A stretch of 35,745 nucleotides of DNA from Flaviaestuariibacter sp. GTDB lineage: Bacteria > Bacteroidota > Bacteroidia > Chitinophagales > Chitinophagaceae. Positions 9,376 through 18,251 of this stretch are shown here, in pieces. A program made the position numbers and the translations under genes. The first letter of the stretch is position 1; each line of letters begins with the position of its first letter. A model generated the notes under the pieces. It did not search any database. It worked only from the letters and a program-made list of their open reading frames with translations, and had not been told where the DNA came from. The stretch lies in assembly GCA_028288515.1 (NCBI GenBank), contig JAQBNP010000166.1:1-35745 (forward strand), written 5' to 3'.

Positions 9376-11211
9376 ATGAACGAGAATATAAATCCGAACG
9401 TGCACACCGAAACGCATACAGGCCACGGCGGTTTGCATACAGATCACCACGGCCATGATCATGATGGCCACCACCATCACAAGCAGAGCTTTGTCTCCAA
9501 ATATATTTTCAGCCAGGATCACAAAACGATCGCAAAGCAGTTCCTGATCACGGGTATGCTGTGGGCGATCGTGGGAGGCCTGTTCTCGGTCCTCTTCCGG
9601 CTGCAGCTCGCCTACCCGGACGAAACCTTCCCGATCCTCGAGACCTTCTTCGGTCGCTGGGCGAAGGGTGGCCAGATCCAGCCTGAATTCTACTATGCGC
9701 TGATCACGATGCACGGTACCGTGCTGGTGTTCTTTGTACTGACCGGCGGCCTCTCGGGCACATTTGCCAACCTTCTCATTCCCCTGCAGGTCGGTGCGCG
9801 CGACATGGCGTCTCCGTTCATGAATATGCTGTCCTACTGGTTCTTCTTCCTCGCCAGCGTGGTGATGTTCAGCTCCCTGTTTGTACAGACAGGTCCGGCA
9901 GCGGGCGGATGGACATCCTACCCGCCGCTCAGCGCGCTTCACGAAGCGTCGATCGGGTCGAAGGCGGGCATGGACATGTGGATCATCAGTATGGCTCTGT
10001 TCGTTGTCTCCTCGCTGCTTGGCGGCTTGAACTATATCGCGACCATCCTCAATATGCGCACGAAAGGCATGAGCATGACGCGCATGCCGCTGACCATGTG
10101 GGCGATCCTGTTTACCGCGATCCTCGGCGTTCTTTCCTTCCCGGTTCTCCTCTCGGGCTTTATCCTCCTGCTGTTCGACCGCAACGGCGGCACGAGCTTC
10201 TACCTGAGCGATATCGTTGTCAACGGCAAGATCCTTCCGAACGAAGGCGGCAGCGCGATCCTTTACCAGCATTTGTTCTGGTTCCTCGGTCACCCTGAAG
10301 TGTATATCATCATCCTTCCGGCGATGGGACTGGTTTCTGAAGTGATGAGCGTCAATGCGCGCAAGCCGATCTTCGGTTATATGGCGATGGTTGGCTCCCT
10401 CCTGGCGATCACCATCCTGGCGTTCCTTGTGTGGGCGCATCATATGTTCGTATCGGGACTGAATCCCTTCCTCGGATCGGTGTTCGTGCTCCTGACGCTT
10501 CTGATTGCGATCCCTTCGGCCATCAAGGTGTTCAACTGGATCACCACCATCTGGCGGGGCAATATCCGGTTCACGCCGGGCATGATGTTCTCGATCGGTT
10601 TCGTGAGCCTGTTCATTTCAGGTGGCCTGACCGGTATCTGGCTTGGTAACTCCACGCTCGATATTCACCTGCACGATACCTATTTCGTTGTCGCTCACTT
10701 CCATATCGTCATGGGTGTCTCGGCGTTCTTCGGAATGTTTGCCGGTGTCTACCACTGGTTCCCGAAAATGTTCGGCCGCTACCTGAACAATACCCTGGCG
10801 TATATCCACTTCTGGGTGACGCTGGCCGGGGCTTACCTGATCTTCTGGCCGATGCACTACCAGGGTCTTGCCGGTGTGCCGCGCCGTTATCTCGACTTCC
10901 GCCTGTGGTCGTCGTTCAACCATTTCACGGACCTGAACAAGATGATCACGATCGTATCGATCATCGTATTCGCAACGCAGCTGATGTTCGTGTTCAACTT
11001 CTTCTATTCCATTTTCAAGGGACGGAAAGTGCGTTCGACAAACCCATGGGGCTCAACGACGCTCGAGTGGACAACACCGATCAACCCCGGTCACGGAAAC
11101 TGGCCTGGTGAGATCCCGGAGGTTCATCGCTGGGCATATGATTATGCAAAAGATGGCCGCGATTTCATTCCGCAAACAGAGCCTCTGAACCCGGGTGAGT
11201 CGAAACACTGA
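9376..11211 (+). CDS. coxA: Cytochrome c oxidase subunit I
   Basis: Start at 9376 (MNENINPNVHTETH) preferred. HPEVYIIILPAMG, WAHHMFVSGLNP and HDTYFVVAHFHIVMG heme-copper oxidase motifs. Confidence 0.96.
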   Translation: MNENINPNVHTETHTGHGGLHTDHHGHDHDGHHHHKQSFVSKYIFSQDHKTIAKQFLITGMLWAIVGGLFSVLFRLQLAYPDETFPILETFFGRWAKGGQIQPEFYYALITMHGTVLVFFVLTGGLSGTFANLLIPLQVGARDMASPFMNMLSYWFFFLASVVMFSSLFVQTGPAAGGWTSYPPLSALHEASIGSKAGMDMWIISMALFVVSSLLGGLNYIATILNMRTKGMSMTRMPLTMWAILFTAILGVLSFPVLLSGFILLLFDRNGGTSFYLSDIVVNGKILPNEGGSAILYQHLFWFLGHPEVYIIILPAMGLVSEVMSVNARKPIFGYMAMVGSLLAITILAFLVWAHHMFVSGLNPFLGSVFVLLTLLIAIPSAIKVFNWITTIWRGNIRFTPGMMFSIGFVSLFISGGLTGIWLGNSTLDIHLHDTYFVVAHFHIVMGVSAFFGMFAGVYHWFPKMFGRYLNNTLAYIHFWVTLAGAYLIFWPMHYQGLAGVPRRYLDFRLWSSFNHFTDLNKMITIVSIIVFATQLMFVFNFFYSIFKGRKVRSTNPWGSTTLEWTTPINPGHGNWPGEIPEVHRWAYDYAKDGRDFIPQTEPLNPGESKH

Positions 11212-11290
11212 CCCGGACCGGAGAATGCAAATAAAGGATCTATCGCTATTTGAAATAGAACGTTTGCAGCACTTGACAGGCACGAAACAT

Positions 11291-12223
11291 ATGAATGTGA
11301 CACAAGTAGCAAACAGGAAAAACAACCGGCTGAAGGACTACCTGCAGCTGATGAAGCCCTCCCTGAACATCATGGTGGTCTTCTCCAGCGTGATCAGTTA
11401 CCTGCTGGCCCCCAACGTGGTCGCGTATGACTGGAGCCGGATCGGCCTTCTGTTCATCGGTGGCTTCCTGGTGGTGGGCAGCGCCAACGCGATCAACCAG
11501 GTGGTTGAGAAGGACACGGATGCGCTCATGAAGCGAACGGCCACGAGGCCTGTCGCGTCGGGGCGGATGTCGACAACCGAGGGGTGGATCTTTTCCATCA
11601 TCACCGGCATTGCAGGCGTCGCCATTCTTTGGTACTTCTTCAATGCGATCAGCGCGGGAATGGCCGCGTTCAGTCTCTTCCTGTATGCCTTTGTGTATAC
11701 GCCGCTGAAGAAGGTGAATGCGATCTCTGTGTTTGTCGGTGCGTTTCCCGGTGCTCTTCCCTGCCTTATCGGCTGGATGGCGGGCACGGGGCTTTTGGGA
11801 CCGTTCGAGCAGATGACCGTGGGTGGCCGGGTGCATTCGAATCTTGGCGGCTGGGTTCTTTTCCTGCTGCAGTTTCTCTGGCAGTTCCCCCATTTTTGGG
11901 CGATCGCCTGGGTGGCTCATAAGGACTATTCGAATGCAGGCTTCAAGCTGCTGCCGAGTGAGAAAGGACCGACGAAGTTCACGGCCCTGCAAACGATCAT
12001 TTATTCGCTGCTGCTGATACCGGTCTGCACGTTGCCCTATTTTATCGGGATGACGGGCACGCTGAGCCTGGTGATCGTGACGCTGGTGAACCTGTTTCTC
12101 GTGTTCCAGTGCATTCGCCTCTACCGCGAGAACGATGCAAAGGCCGCGCGCCGGGTGATGTTCAGCAGCTATATTCACTTGCCGCTGGTTCTGCTGGCGC
12201 TTTTGAACGACAAGATCTCGTAA
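11291..12223 (+). CDS. ctaB: Protoheme IX farnesyltransferase (heme O synthase)
   Basis: UbiA-family: NAINQVVEKDTDALMKRTATRPVASGRMS, FLWQFPHFWAIAWVAHKDYSNAGFKLLP. Start 11291 avoids overlap with coxA. Confidence 0.94.
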   Translation: MNVTQVANRKNNRLKDYLQLMKPSLNIMVVFSSVISYLLAPNVVAYDWSRIGLLFIGGFLVVGSANAINQVVEKDTDALMKRTATRPVASGRMSTTEGWIFSIITGIAGVAILWYFFNAISAGMAAFSLFLYAFVYTPLKKVNAISVFVGAFPGALPCLIGWMAGTGLLGPFEQMTVGGRVHSNLGGWVLFLLQFLWQFPHFWAIAWVAHKDYSNAGFKLLPSEKGPTKFTALQTIIYSLLLIPVCTLPYFIGMTGTLSLVIVTLVNLFLVFQCIRLYRENDAKAARRVMFSSYIHLPLVLLALLNDKIS

Positions 12224-12246
12224 ACGAAAAGACGTATAAAGAAGAG

Positions 12247-12810
12247 ATGGACATTGTGAGCAATCAAAGACAAAAAATACATCCACACAAGTTCACCTTG
12301 TGGGTCGCTATTGGCAGCATCCTTATGATGTTTGCCGGGCTGACCAGTGCCTATATCGTCAAGAGCAACCAGGCAAACTGGGAGGAGGTGGAAACGCCTG
12401 TTGCCTTCTGGTTCTCCACCGCGGCGATCCTGCTCAGCAGCCTGACCATGCAGATGGCGCTGCGGGCATTCAAGCAACGGTCCATGAGGCACTACAGGCA
12501 GCTGGTGGCGGCAACGGTGGTCCTCGGCATTGCGTTCGTCGTGCTGCAGTGGACGGGGTTCAAGTGGCTCTGGGACAATGGGGTCAGGTTTCGTGGAGCG
12601 GGCGCAGGCCAGTTCCTTTATATCATCGCAGGTCTCCATGCCATCCACGTTCTGGGCGGCATCGTGACGCTGACGGTGATCTTTTTGAAAGCGTTCTTTG
12701 GAAAATCGAGGAATTACAACCCGGTTCCGGTTGAAGTGGCGGCCACGTACTGGCACTTTGTCGACCTGCTGTGGCTGTATCTTCTTGTCTTTTTCGTTTG
12801 GTTAGCATAA
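12247..12810 (+). CDS. Cytochrome c oxidase subunit III family protein (first copy)
   Basis: Start at 12247 (MDIVSNQRQKIHPHKFTLW). FLYIIAGLHAIHVLGG...VAATYWHFVDLLWLYLLVFFVW. Confidence 0.9.
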   Translation: MDIVSNQRQKIHPHKFTLWVAIGSILMMFAGLTSAYIVKSNQANWEEVETPVAFWFSTAAILLSSLTMQMALRAFKQRSMRHYRQLVAATVVLGIAFVVLQWTGFKWLWDNGVRFRGAGAGQFLYIIAGLHAIHVLGGIVTLTVIFLKAFFGKSRNYNPVPVEVAATYWHFVDLLWLYLLVFFVWLA

Positions 12811-12867
12811 ACGGTTCCGCGCAGGCGGATCCCGATTCATAAATAAGTAGAACTATTAAATTTTATT

Positions 12868-13545
12868 ATGGCACAAACTGCTGTCGTACAAGGAAAACAA
12901 TGGTGGGCAGGGGGAAAGAGTCCCTTCAACGTCGAGTATGGAAAGCTGATGATGTGGTATTTCCTGATGAGTGATGCCTTCACCTTCGGCGCCTTCCTCA
13001 TCTCTTACGGAACGGTGCGGTTCTCCGCCAATTCCTGGCCTGACCCGAACCACGTGTTCAACGCGTTCCCCGGTGCCGGCCACTCCAACCTGCCGCTTGC
13101 GTTCGTGAGCCTGATGACGTTCATCCTCATCATCAGCTCCGTTACGATGGTGCTTGCGGTTCATGCCGGCCACAATGGCGACAAGAGAGGCGTGTCGAAA
13201 TGGCTGATCTGGACGATCATCGGCGGCTTCGCGTTCCTTGGCTGCCAGGCGTGGGAATGGACGCACCTGTATCATGAAGGCGCGTGGTGGGGCATGAACC
13301 CGTTCCCGAACGCGAACGGTACGGCATCATCCACCAACTTCACAAACTTCTTCTTCACCATCACCGGCTTCCACGGTTTCCACGTGTTCTCCGGCGTCGT
13401 GATCAATATCATCATGCTGCTGATGACCCGCAACAATGTCTTCGAGAAAAAGGGTCATTACCTGATGATCGAGAAGGCCGGTCTCTACTGGCATTTTGTC
13501 GACCTCGTATGGGTCTTCGTTTTCCTTTGCTTTTACCTCGTTTAA
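12868..13545 (+). CDS. coxC: Cytochrome c oxidase subunit III (second copy)
   Basis: 225 aa. GFHGFHVFSGVVINI...EKAGLYWHFVDLVWVFVFLCFYLV. Confidence 0.92.
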   Translation: MAQTAVVQGKQWWAGGKSPFNVEYGKLMMWYFLMSDAFTFGAFLISYGTVRFSANSWPDPNHVFNAFPGAGHSNLPLAFVSLMTFILIISSVTMVLAVHAGHNGDKRGVSKWLIWTIIGGFAFLGCQAWEWTHLYHEGAWWGMNPFPNANGTASSTNFTNFFFTITGFHGFHVFSGVVINIIMLLMTRNNVFEKKGHYLMIEKAGLYWHFVDLVWVFVFLCFYLV

Positions 13546-13569
13546 CCGAACCCTTAAAGAATTTATCGA

Positions 13570-14013
13570 ATGGAACATAGCACAACATCCGAAGTCACGT
13601 TCACCCAACACCACAGCGATGCGGAGTTCAGGAGCAGGGTTCGCAAGACGACCATCCTGCTGAGCGTGATCACCATTATCGAGCTGATCATCGGCCTCGT
13701 CATCTATAAGATGCACAAGGGCGACCATCCAAGCGAATTCCTCATCATGCTGTTCAAAGGCGTGGTGTGCATCCTGACGCTGGCCAAGGCGTTCTACATC
13801 GTCAGCGTGTTCATGCATCTCGGCGACGAGGTCCGCAACCTGATCATGACGATCATCGTTCCGCTGATGCTGTTTGTATGGTTCATCGGGGCCTTCCTCT
13901 GGGACGGCGGATCATACCGAAAGCTGCGCAACAGGTATCATCCCGTGATCGAAACCCCGGCGCGCCAGGGTGAGCACGAGAAGTCGGATACGGCGACGCA
14001 TCCGCTCGACTAG
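13570..14013 (+). CDS. coxD: Cytochrome c oxidase subunit IV-like protein (prokaryotic type)
   Basis: 147 aa with three TM segments, follows coxC (KAFYIVSVFMHLGDEVRNLIMTIIVPLMLFVWFIGAFLWDG). Confidence 0.85.
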   Translation: MEHSTTSEVTFTQHHSDAEFRSRVRKTTILLSVITIIELIIGLVIYKMHKGDHPSEFLIMLFKGVVCILTLAKAFYIVSVFMHLGDEVRNLIMTIIVPLMLFVWFIGAFLWDGGSYRKLRNRYHPVIETPARQGEHEKSDTATHPLD

Positions 14014-14038
14014 CAAAGAATTTAACAAGCTCTACAGA

Positions 14039-14074
14039 CCATCGCCTGCCTACCTTTGCGGCGATGGTTTTTTT
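14039..14074 (+). terminator. Intrinsic terminator after the act-cox cluster
   Basis: CCATCGCC (14039-14046) / GGCGATGG (14060-14067), 13-nt loop, then T7. Confidence 0.7.
14051..14058 (+). promoter_or_regulatory. Candidate Bacteroidota -7 element TACCTTTG in the terminator loop
   Basis: Exact TAnnTTTG, 13 nt upstream of ATG 14064; no clear -33 element. Confidence 0.35.
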
Positions 14075-14120
14075 ATGTCCCGACCACCAGGAAGGACAGG
14101 CCATCGGAAAAGAACCTACC

Positions 14121-14948
14121 GTGAACAAGACTGCCCTCCTCGGCTTACTGGTCGCCCTTCTTCTGCCTCTCACCGGCTACCTGATCGTGAACTCTTTCAG
14201 CGACCAGGTGGTCCCGATGCCGCGCCACATGATCTATGATTCTGTTTCAACACGCACCGTCAACGGCAAGGAGCAAAACGATACGACGTGGCACCGCATT
14301 CCTGATTTTTCCCTCACCAACCAGCTCGGCAGGCAGGTGGGCTGGAACGACATGAAGGGCAAGGTTGTCGTGGCTGATTTCTTCTTTACACATTGCCCAA
14401 CGATCTGTCCCCGCCTGACCACGAATATGAAGCGGCTGCAGGACGGCATCTCCAGCGGCCAGAAGATCGGTGACCAGCAGCAGCGCTTCGTGCAATTCCT
14501 TTCGTTCACGGTCGACCCCGAGCGTGACAGCGTAGAAGCGCTCCGTGAATGGGGCAACCGGTTCAGCATCGACCCCGACAACTGGTGGCTGCTCACGGGC
14601 GACAAGAAAGCGATCTATGACCTGTCCATCAAAGACATGAAGGTCCTTGCCATTGATGGCAAAGGAGTCGATACCAATTTCTTTCACACGGACGTCATGG
14701 TCCTGATTGATAAGAATCGCCTCATTCGCGGCTTTTACCATGGCCTCGATACGGCCTCGGTCGGCCAGCTCTCGCGCGACATCATTCTCGTTTCGCTGGA
14801 GAAGGACCCGAAGCGTGCCGGCCTCTTTGCAGGTCAGCTCGGCCTTCTCGCCGTCGTCTTTGGTGCAGCGATCGTCTGCGTCATTGCGCTGTTCGTGTTC
14901 CTCAAAAAAGAAAAACCCAGCTATGGCCCTCGCACTGACCAAGAATGA
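14121..14948 (+). CDS. SCO1/SenC family copper chaperone
   Basis: ORF from 14064; GTG 14121 (MNKTALLGLLVALLLPLTGYL) or ATG 14064 possible. FFFTHCPTICPRLTTNM copper motif. Confidence 0.88.
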   Translation: MNKTALLGLLVALLLPLTGYLIVNSFSDQVVPMPRHMIYDSVSTRTVNGKEQNDTTWHRIPDFSLTNQLGRQVGWNDMKGKVVVADFFFTHCPTICPRLTTNMKRLQDGISSGQKIGDQQQRFVQFLSFTVDPERDSVEALREWGNRFSIDPDNWWLLTGDKKAIYDLSIKDMKVLAIDGKGVDTNFFHTDVMVLIDKNRLIRGFYHGLDTASVGQLSRDIILVSLEKDPKRAGLFAGQLGLLAVVFGAAIVCVIALFVFLKKEKPSYGPRTDQE

Positions 14949-15462
14949 CCGGCTCGCCAGGGTCGTGATCCTTTCCTTATCGGTACTTGTCTTCGCGGCG
15001 GTGGTGCTGCTGAGCCGCGTCACGCTGCACGTTGACCTCGGCTTCAACGTTCATGTGTTTGCGCAGGTCAATGCCATCATCAACTCTCTGGTCGCCATCC
15101 TGCTGATTGCGGGCATTATCACGGCGAGGCGGGGCCAACATGGGGTTCACAGCCGTATCATGCTCACTGCAATGGTGCTTTCCGTCCTGTTCCTGGTCTC
15201 CTATATCTGTCACCACCTGTTTGCAGGTGAAACCAAGTTCGGCGGGCATGGTCCCATCAGGGCGATCTACTTCGTGATCCTGGGCACGCACATCATCCTG
15301 GCCGCCATCATTCTTCCCTTCATCCTCTTCACTGCCTACCGCGCGCTGATCGGCGAGAATGCGCGGCACCGCAAGCTGGCACGCATCACGTGGCCCATCT
15401 GGTTTTATGTGGCGCTGACGGGACCGGTCGTCTACCTTCTGATCAGCCCCTATTATACCTAG
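14923..15462 (+). CDS. DUF420 family membrane protein
   Basis: Start 14923 (MALALTKNDRLARVVILSLSV). Polytopic with conserved His (FLVSYICHHLFAGETKFGG...), cox-cluster context. Confidence 0.82.
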   Translation: MALALTKNDRLARVVILSLSVLVFAAVVLLSRVTLHVDLGFNVHVFAQVNAIINSLVAILLIAGIITARRGQHGVHSRIMLTAMVLSVLFLVSYICHHLFAGETKFGGHGPIRAIYFVILGTHIILAAIILPFILFTAYRALIGENARHRKLARITWPIWFYVALTGPVVYLLISPYYT

Positions 15463-18032
15463 AGTGGCCGCACCAGCACCACAGCCGTCTTGTCCGAATG
15501 CCTGCCGCCATCAAGGTCGTAGACCTCTGTAAAGACAACATAGATGCCCGCAGCCAACGGACGCCCGTTCTCTCCCAGCCCATCCCATGTCAGCACGTCG
15601 TTACGCCCTAATGTAGTATTGCGCGCCACCGACCGAACTATGCGTCCCTCGGCATCAAAGACAGTGACGTTGGCAAGGCATCCTGGCTTTTCAGTGGCCA
15701 GCCGGATCATCAGCACATCGTCGCGGCCATCATTGTCGGGCGAAAAAACAGGTGGCGACACGATGACCGAAGCAGCTCCATTGCCTTGATCTTGTGAATT
15801 GCGGTAGCCGGGCGTTCCAAAGCCGGCCGTGGAGGCGGCCGAATGCCAGTTCGCCGCGGATTGCGTCGGGCCGTGCGGATCAAGCCGCTCAAGGGCAATG
15901 CCTTCCGGGTCCGTGATCAACGCGAAATGCCAATGTGTGTCATACGCCAAATCGTCTATGATGCGACCTGCCGCATCAAGCAGGAGAACACGGCCCTTGT
16001 CGTCCGGGAGCGTGGGAAGGGCCAGCTTCATGACCGCCATCGGGTTCTTGACGAAATATTGCATGCCGAGGGATCCGGGATCCTCGGTTAGTACCACGTA
16101 AGCGCCAGGAAACAGGAGGTAGGCATCCGCGCGAAGCCGCCGTGGTACCGAGCCTGCGGTTCCATTGGACAGGTAGATATGAGAAAGGTCGACGATCTCC
16201 ACGCCTGCGTTGTAGACTTCGAGATAATCGAAGGCGCCGGGCCTTGGGTCAAACAACACCTCGTTGATGACAAGCGCGCCAGGACCCGCAGCCGACGGTA
16301 GGCCGGCCTTTGCGGAATGAAACCCGCCGATCGCATTGCCGCTGCAGTCGGTGACATCCCGAACGTCGAGCTCGTAGACCGTACGGGGAGCCATCGGTTG
16401 CGCGAGCCGCAAAGAAACGGACTGAAAAAGAGGTGGCTCCGGAGTCGCCGCTCTGATCGTTTGGCCGCTGAGCAGGTAGCGCGCCGTCACCGAGGCGGAC
16501 AGGCTGTCGAGCGGCTCGTCGAACAGTGCGACCACCGTAAGGCTGTCCGGTGAAACGGATCGCAGCAGCCGGGGCGGCAACTGGTCGGCCACTGTACCTG
16601 TGACACTGTTTGCGCGACCAGGCGTGCCTCCTGCCGGGTTCGTGCTGGCCTTCCAGTTTGGTTGTCCCACACAGGGCCGGGCCGGGTCGATAATCTCCAG
16701 CGACCATCCACCATCACGCTTCAGGTCATTATCGTACCAGTCGGCCGTATAGGCCACCGCATGGATGGTTTGCCCACCTGATGACGCTAGCGACACCGTC
16801 GTTCCCGAATTGTCAAACTGTGGGAATGAAGGCACGCCCAGCACGCGGATGCCTGGAGGGAAGCGGGTCACCTGCGACAGGGCCGTCAGTACCAGGAAAC
16901 TATCCGGCGGGAGCATATAAAACGGAAACGCGCCGCTGGACGAGGACGCGGAGGAGAGGCGCCATCCGTCCAGTGACAGTGCATGGCCGCTCCTGTTTTT
17001 CAACTCGATGAACTCCGCATCGGGTAGCCCGTTGGGAGGGGAGGGGTCGGCCATGATCTCGCTGATGACGATATCGTAGCGATGCGGGAGGTCATACCGA
17101 AATGATGCCGTTCCGTTTGTCAGTACGTTGCCGGCAAGGTCTGAGATGCCATTGACCGCCAGGAGGTGGTCGATGCCGGCAGGCAGTGGTCCAGGGAAGC
17201 TCAGGTGGACCAGCGACTGGTTTGCCGCATCGAGCAGGGCCAGCGCCGGAAAGCCTGCAGCGGGCGCCACCTGGTAATGAAGGAGTGATTGCCCGCTGCC
17301 AGGATCAAGGGCCTCCGAGAACAAGGCATCGACCTGCAAAGGCGATCGGAACGTGGCGCCGAGCAAGGCCGGCGGAACCGTATCCGCGAGGAAGGGCCGG
17401 ACGCTGACCTCGTCAAAGACATGCTTTTGAAAAAAGGAAGCCGTGCTTTGGCGAACAAGAAAACCAAACCAGCCGGAACCCGTGAAGACACCATCGGTAG
17501 CGGCACCGGTGAGACTGAGCGACTGCCCGGTGCCCGACACATCGACAAAGAGACGAAAGACACCACCGGTGCGCGTGACGCGGATCAAGAGATGGTTGTC
17601 GGAGGAATTTGTGGTTCCGTCGGCGCCGTCAATGAGACGGACAAGTGACGAAGGATCCTTTCGATACAGCGAGATATCGTCAGTGCTGTTGCCGATGCGG
17701 ACGAAGTAGCCCGTGGTCGTTGCCGCGCCAAGGTCGGGCGCCGACGCGGTGAGAAACACATCGACATAATTAACGGACGACGTGTTGAAGGCTAGCCCTG
17801 CATAGAATGTCCATTCGGTCTCCATGGCAAGCGTATTGGGAGTGCTCAGGAAAAAGCTTGCGTTCACGGCATTGCTCGCGCTCTGCAATTGGGCAGCTGC
17901 GTTGACGGTCCAGTCTGCCGTGTTGCCGGTCCATGTGGGTGCGGTTGTGAAGTCGCCATCCGCAAAATTGTCCACCACCTGTGCGGCCAGCGAGAGAGGC
18001 AGGAGCGTGAGTGAAAGGAGGGCGCGGCGCAT
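15459..18032 (-). CDS. Lamin-tail-domain / gliding-motility-type secreted surface protein
   Basis: 857 aa with signal peptide. Two LTD-like motifs (VISEIMADPSPPNGLPDAEFIELKN; VINEVLFDPRPGAFDYLEVYN). C-terminal VFSPDNDGRDD...WDGLGENGRPLAAGIYVV typical of CHU_C / T9SS-type sorting regions. Confidence 0.85.
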   Translation of the reverse strand: MRRALLSLTLLPLSLAAQVVDNFADGDFTTAPTWTGNTADWTVNAAAQLQSASNAVNASFFLSTPNTLAMETEWTFYAGLAFNTSSVNYVDVFLTASAPDLGAATTTGYFVRIGNSTDDISLYRKDPSSLVRLIDGADGTTNSSDNHLLIRVTRTGGVFRLFVDVSGTGQSLSLTGAATDGVFTGSGWFGFLVRQSTASFFQKHVFDEVSVRPFLADTVPPALLGATFRSPLQVDALFSEALDPGSGQSLLHYQVAPAAGFPALALLDAANQSLVHLSFPGPLPAGIDHLLAVNGISDLAGNVLTNGTASFRYDLPHRYDIVISEIMADPSPPNGLPDAEFIELKNRSGHALSLDGWRLSSASSSSGAFPFYMLPPDSFLVLTALSQVTRFPPGIRVLGVPSFPQFDNSGTTVSLASSGGQTIHAVAYTADWYDNDLKRDGGWSLEIIDPARPCVGQPNWKASTNPAGGTPGRANSVTGTVADQLPPRLLRSVSPDSLTVVALFDEPLDSLSASVTARYLLSGQTIRAATPEPPLFQSVSLRLAQPMAPRTVYELDVRDVTDCSGNAIGGFHSAKAGLPSAAGPGALVINEVLFDPRPGAFDYLEVYNAGVEIVDLSHIYLSNGTAGSVPRRLRADAYLLFPGAYVVLTEDPGSLGMQYFVKNPMAVMKLALPTLPDDKGRVLLLDAAGRIIDDLAYDTHWHFALITDPEGIALERLDPHGPTQSAANWHSAASTAGFGTPGYRNSQDQGNGAASVIVSPPVFSPDNDGRDDVLMIRLATEKPGCLANVTVFDAEGRIVRSVARNTTLGRNDVLTWDGLGENGRPLAAGIYVVFTEVYDLDGGRHSDKTAVVLVRPL

Positions 18033-18099
18033 GGTGCGAAGCTCCGCAAGCTTCGGAAAATAGTTCGGGGGAAAGACACAGCAAATGCTGGAAACTTTC

Positions 18100-18107
18100 T
18101 ATTTTCG
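18100..18107 (+). promoter_or_regulatory. Candidate -7 element TATTTTCG upstream of the asd leader ORF
   Basis: 7/8 match to TAnnTTTG, 15 nt before leader ATG 18115. No clear -33 element. Confidence 0.4.
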
Positions 18108-18114
18108 CTTCGAA

Positions 18115-18174
18115 ATGAAATTCGTAAAACAGTCCAAGAAGAGCAAACAGGATTCCACAAAGGAAGCTGCTTAG
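18115..18174 (+). CDS. Candidate 19-aa Lys-rich leader peptide MKFVKQSKKSKQDSTKEAA
   Basis: ATG...TAG open frame with 6 Lys of 19 residues, immediately before an antiterminator/terminator arrangement and asd. Confidence 0.5.
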   Translation: MKFVKQSKKSKQDSTKEAA

Positions 18175-18199
18175 TATTGGTCTGTACTCAATAAATGGC

Positions 18200-18226
18200 A
18201 AGCCTTCCTCACCGGGAAGGCTTTTT
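18200..18226 (+). terminator. Intrinsic terminator in the asd 5' region (candidate attenuator)
   Basis: AAGCCTTCC (18200-18208), TCACCG loop, GGAAGGCTT (18215-18223) then T-run. Ends 25 nt before asd ATG; no upstream co-directional gene to terminate. Confidence 0.75.
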
Positions 18227-18251
18227 AATTCATGTAAATCGAAAACAAGAA

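Noticed and set aside
8248-10443. Long minus-strand ORFs opposite coxB and coxA (8248..9198, 9361..10443)
   Set aside because: Antisense shadows of strongly supported oxidase genes; charged low-complexity translations.
641-15462. Act-cox cluster as a novel system
   Set aside because: Alternative Complex III linked to caa3 oxidase is an established Bacteroidota arrangement; only local details are reported as findings.
18195-18251. Upstream start (18195) for asd
   Set aside because: Would translate through the terminator hairpin; the conserved Asd N-terminus MRVAVVGATG starts at 18252.
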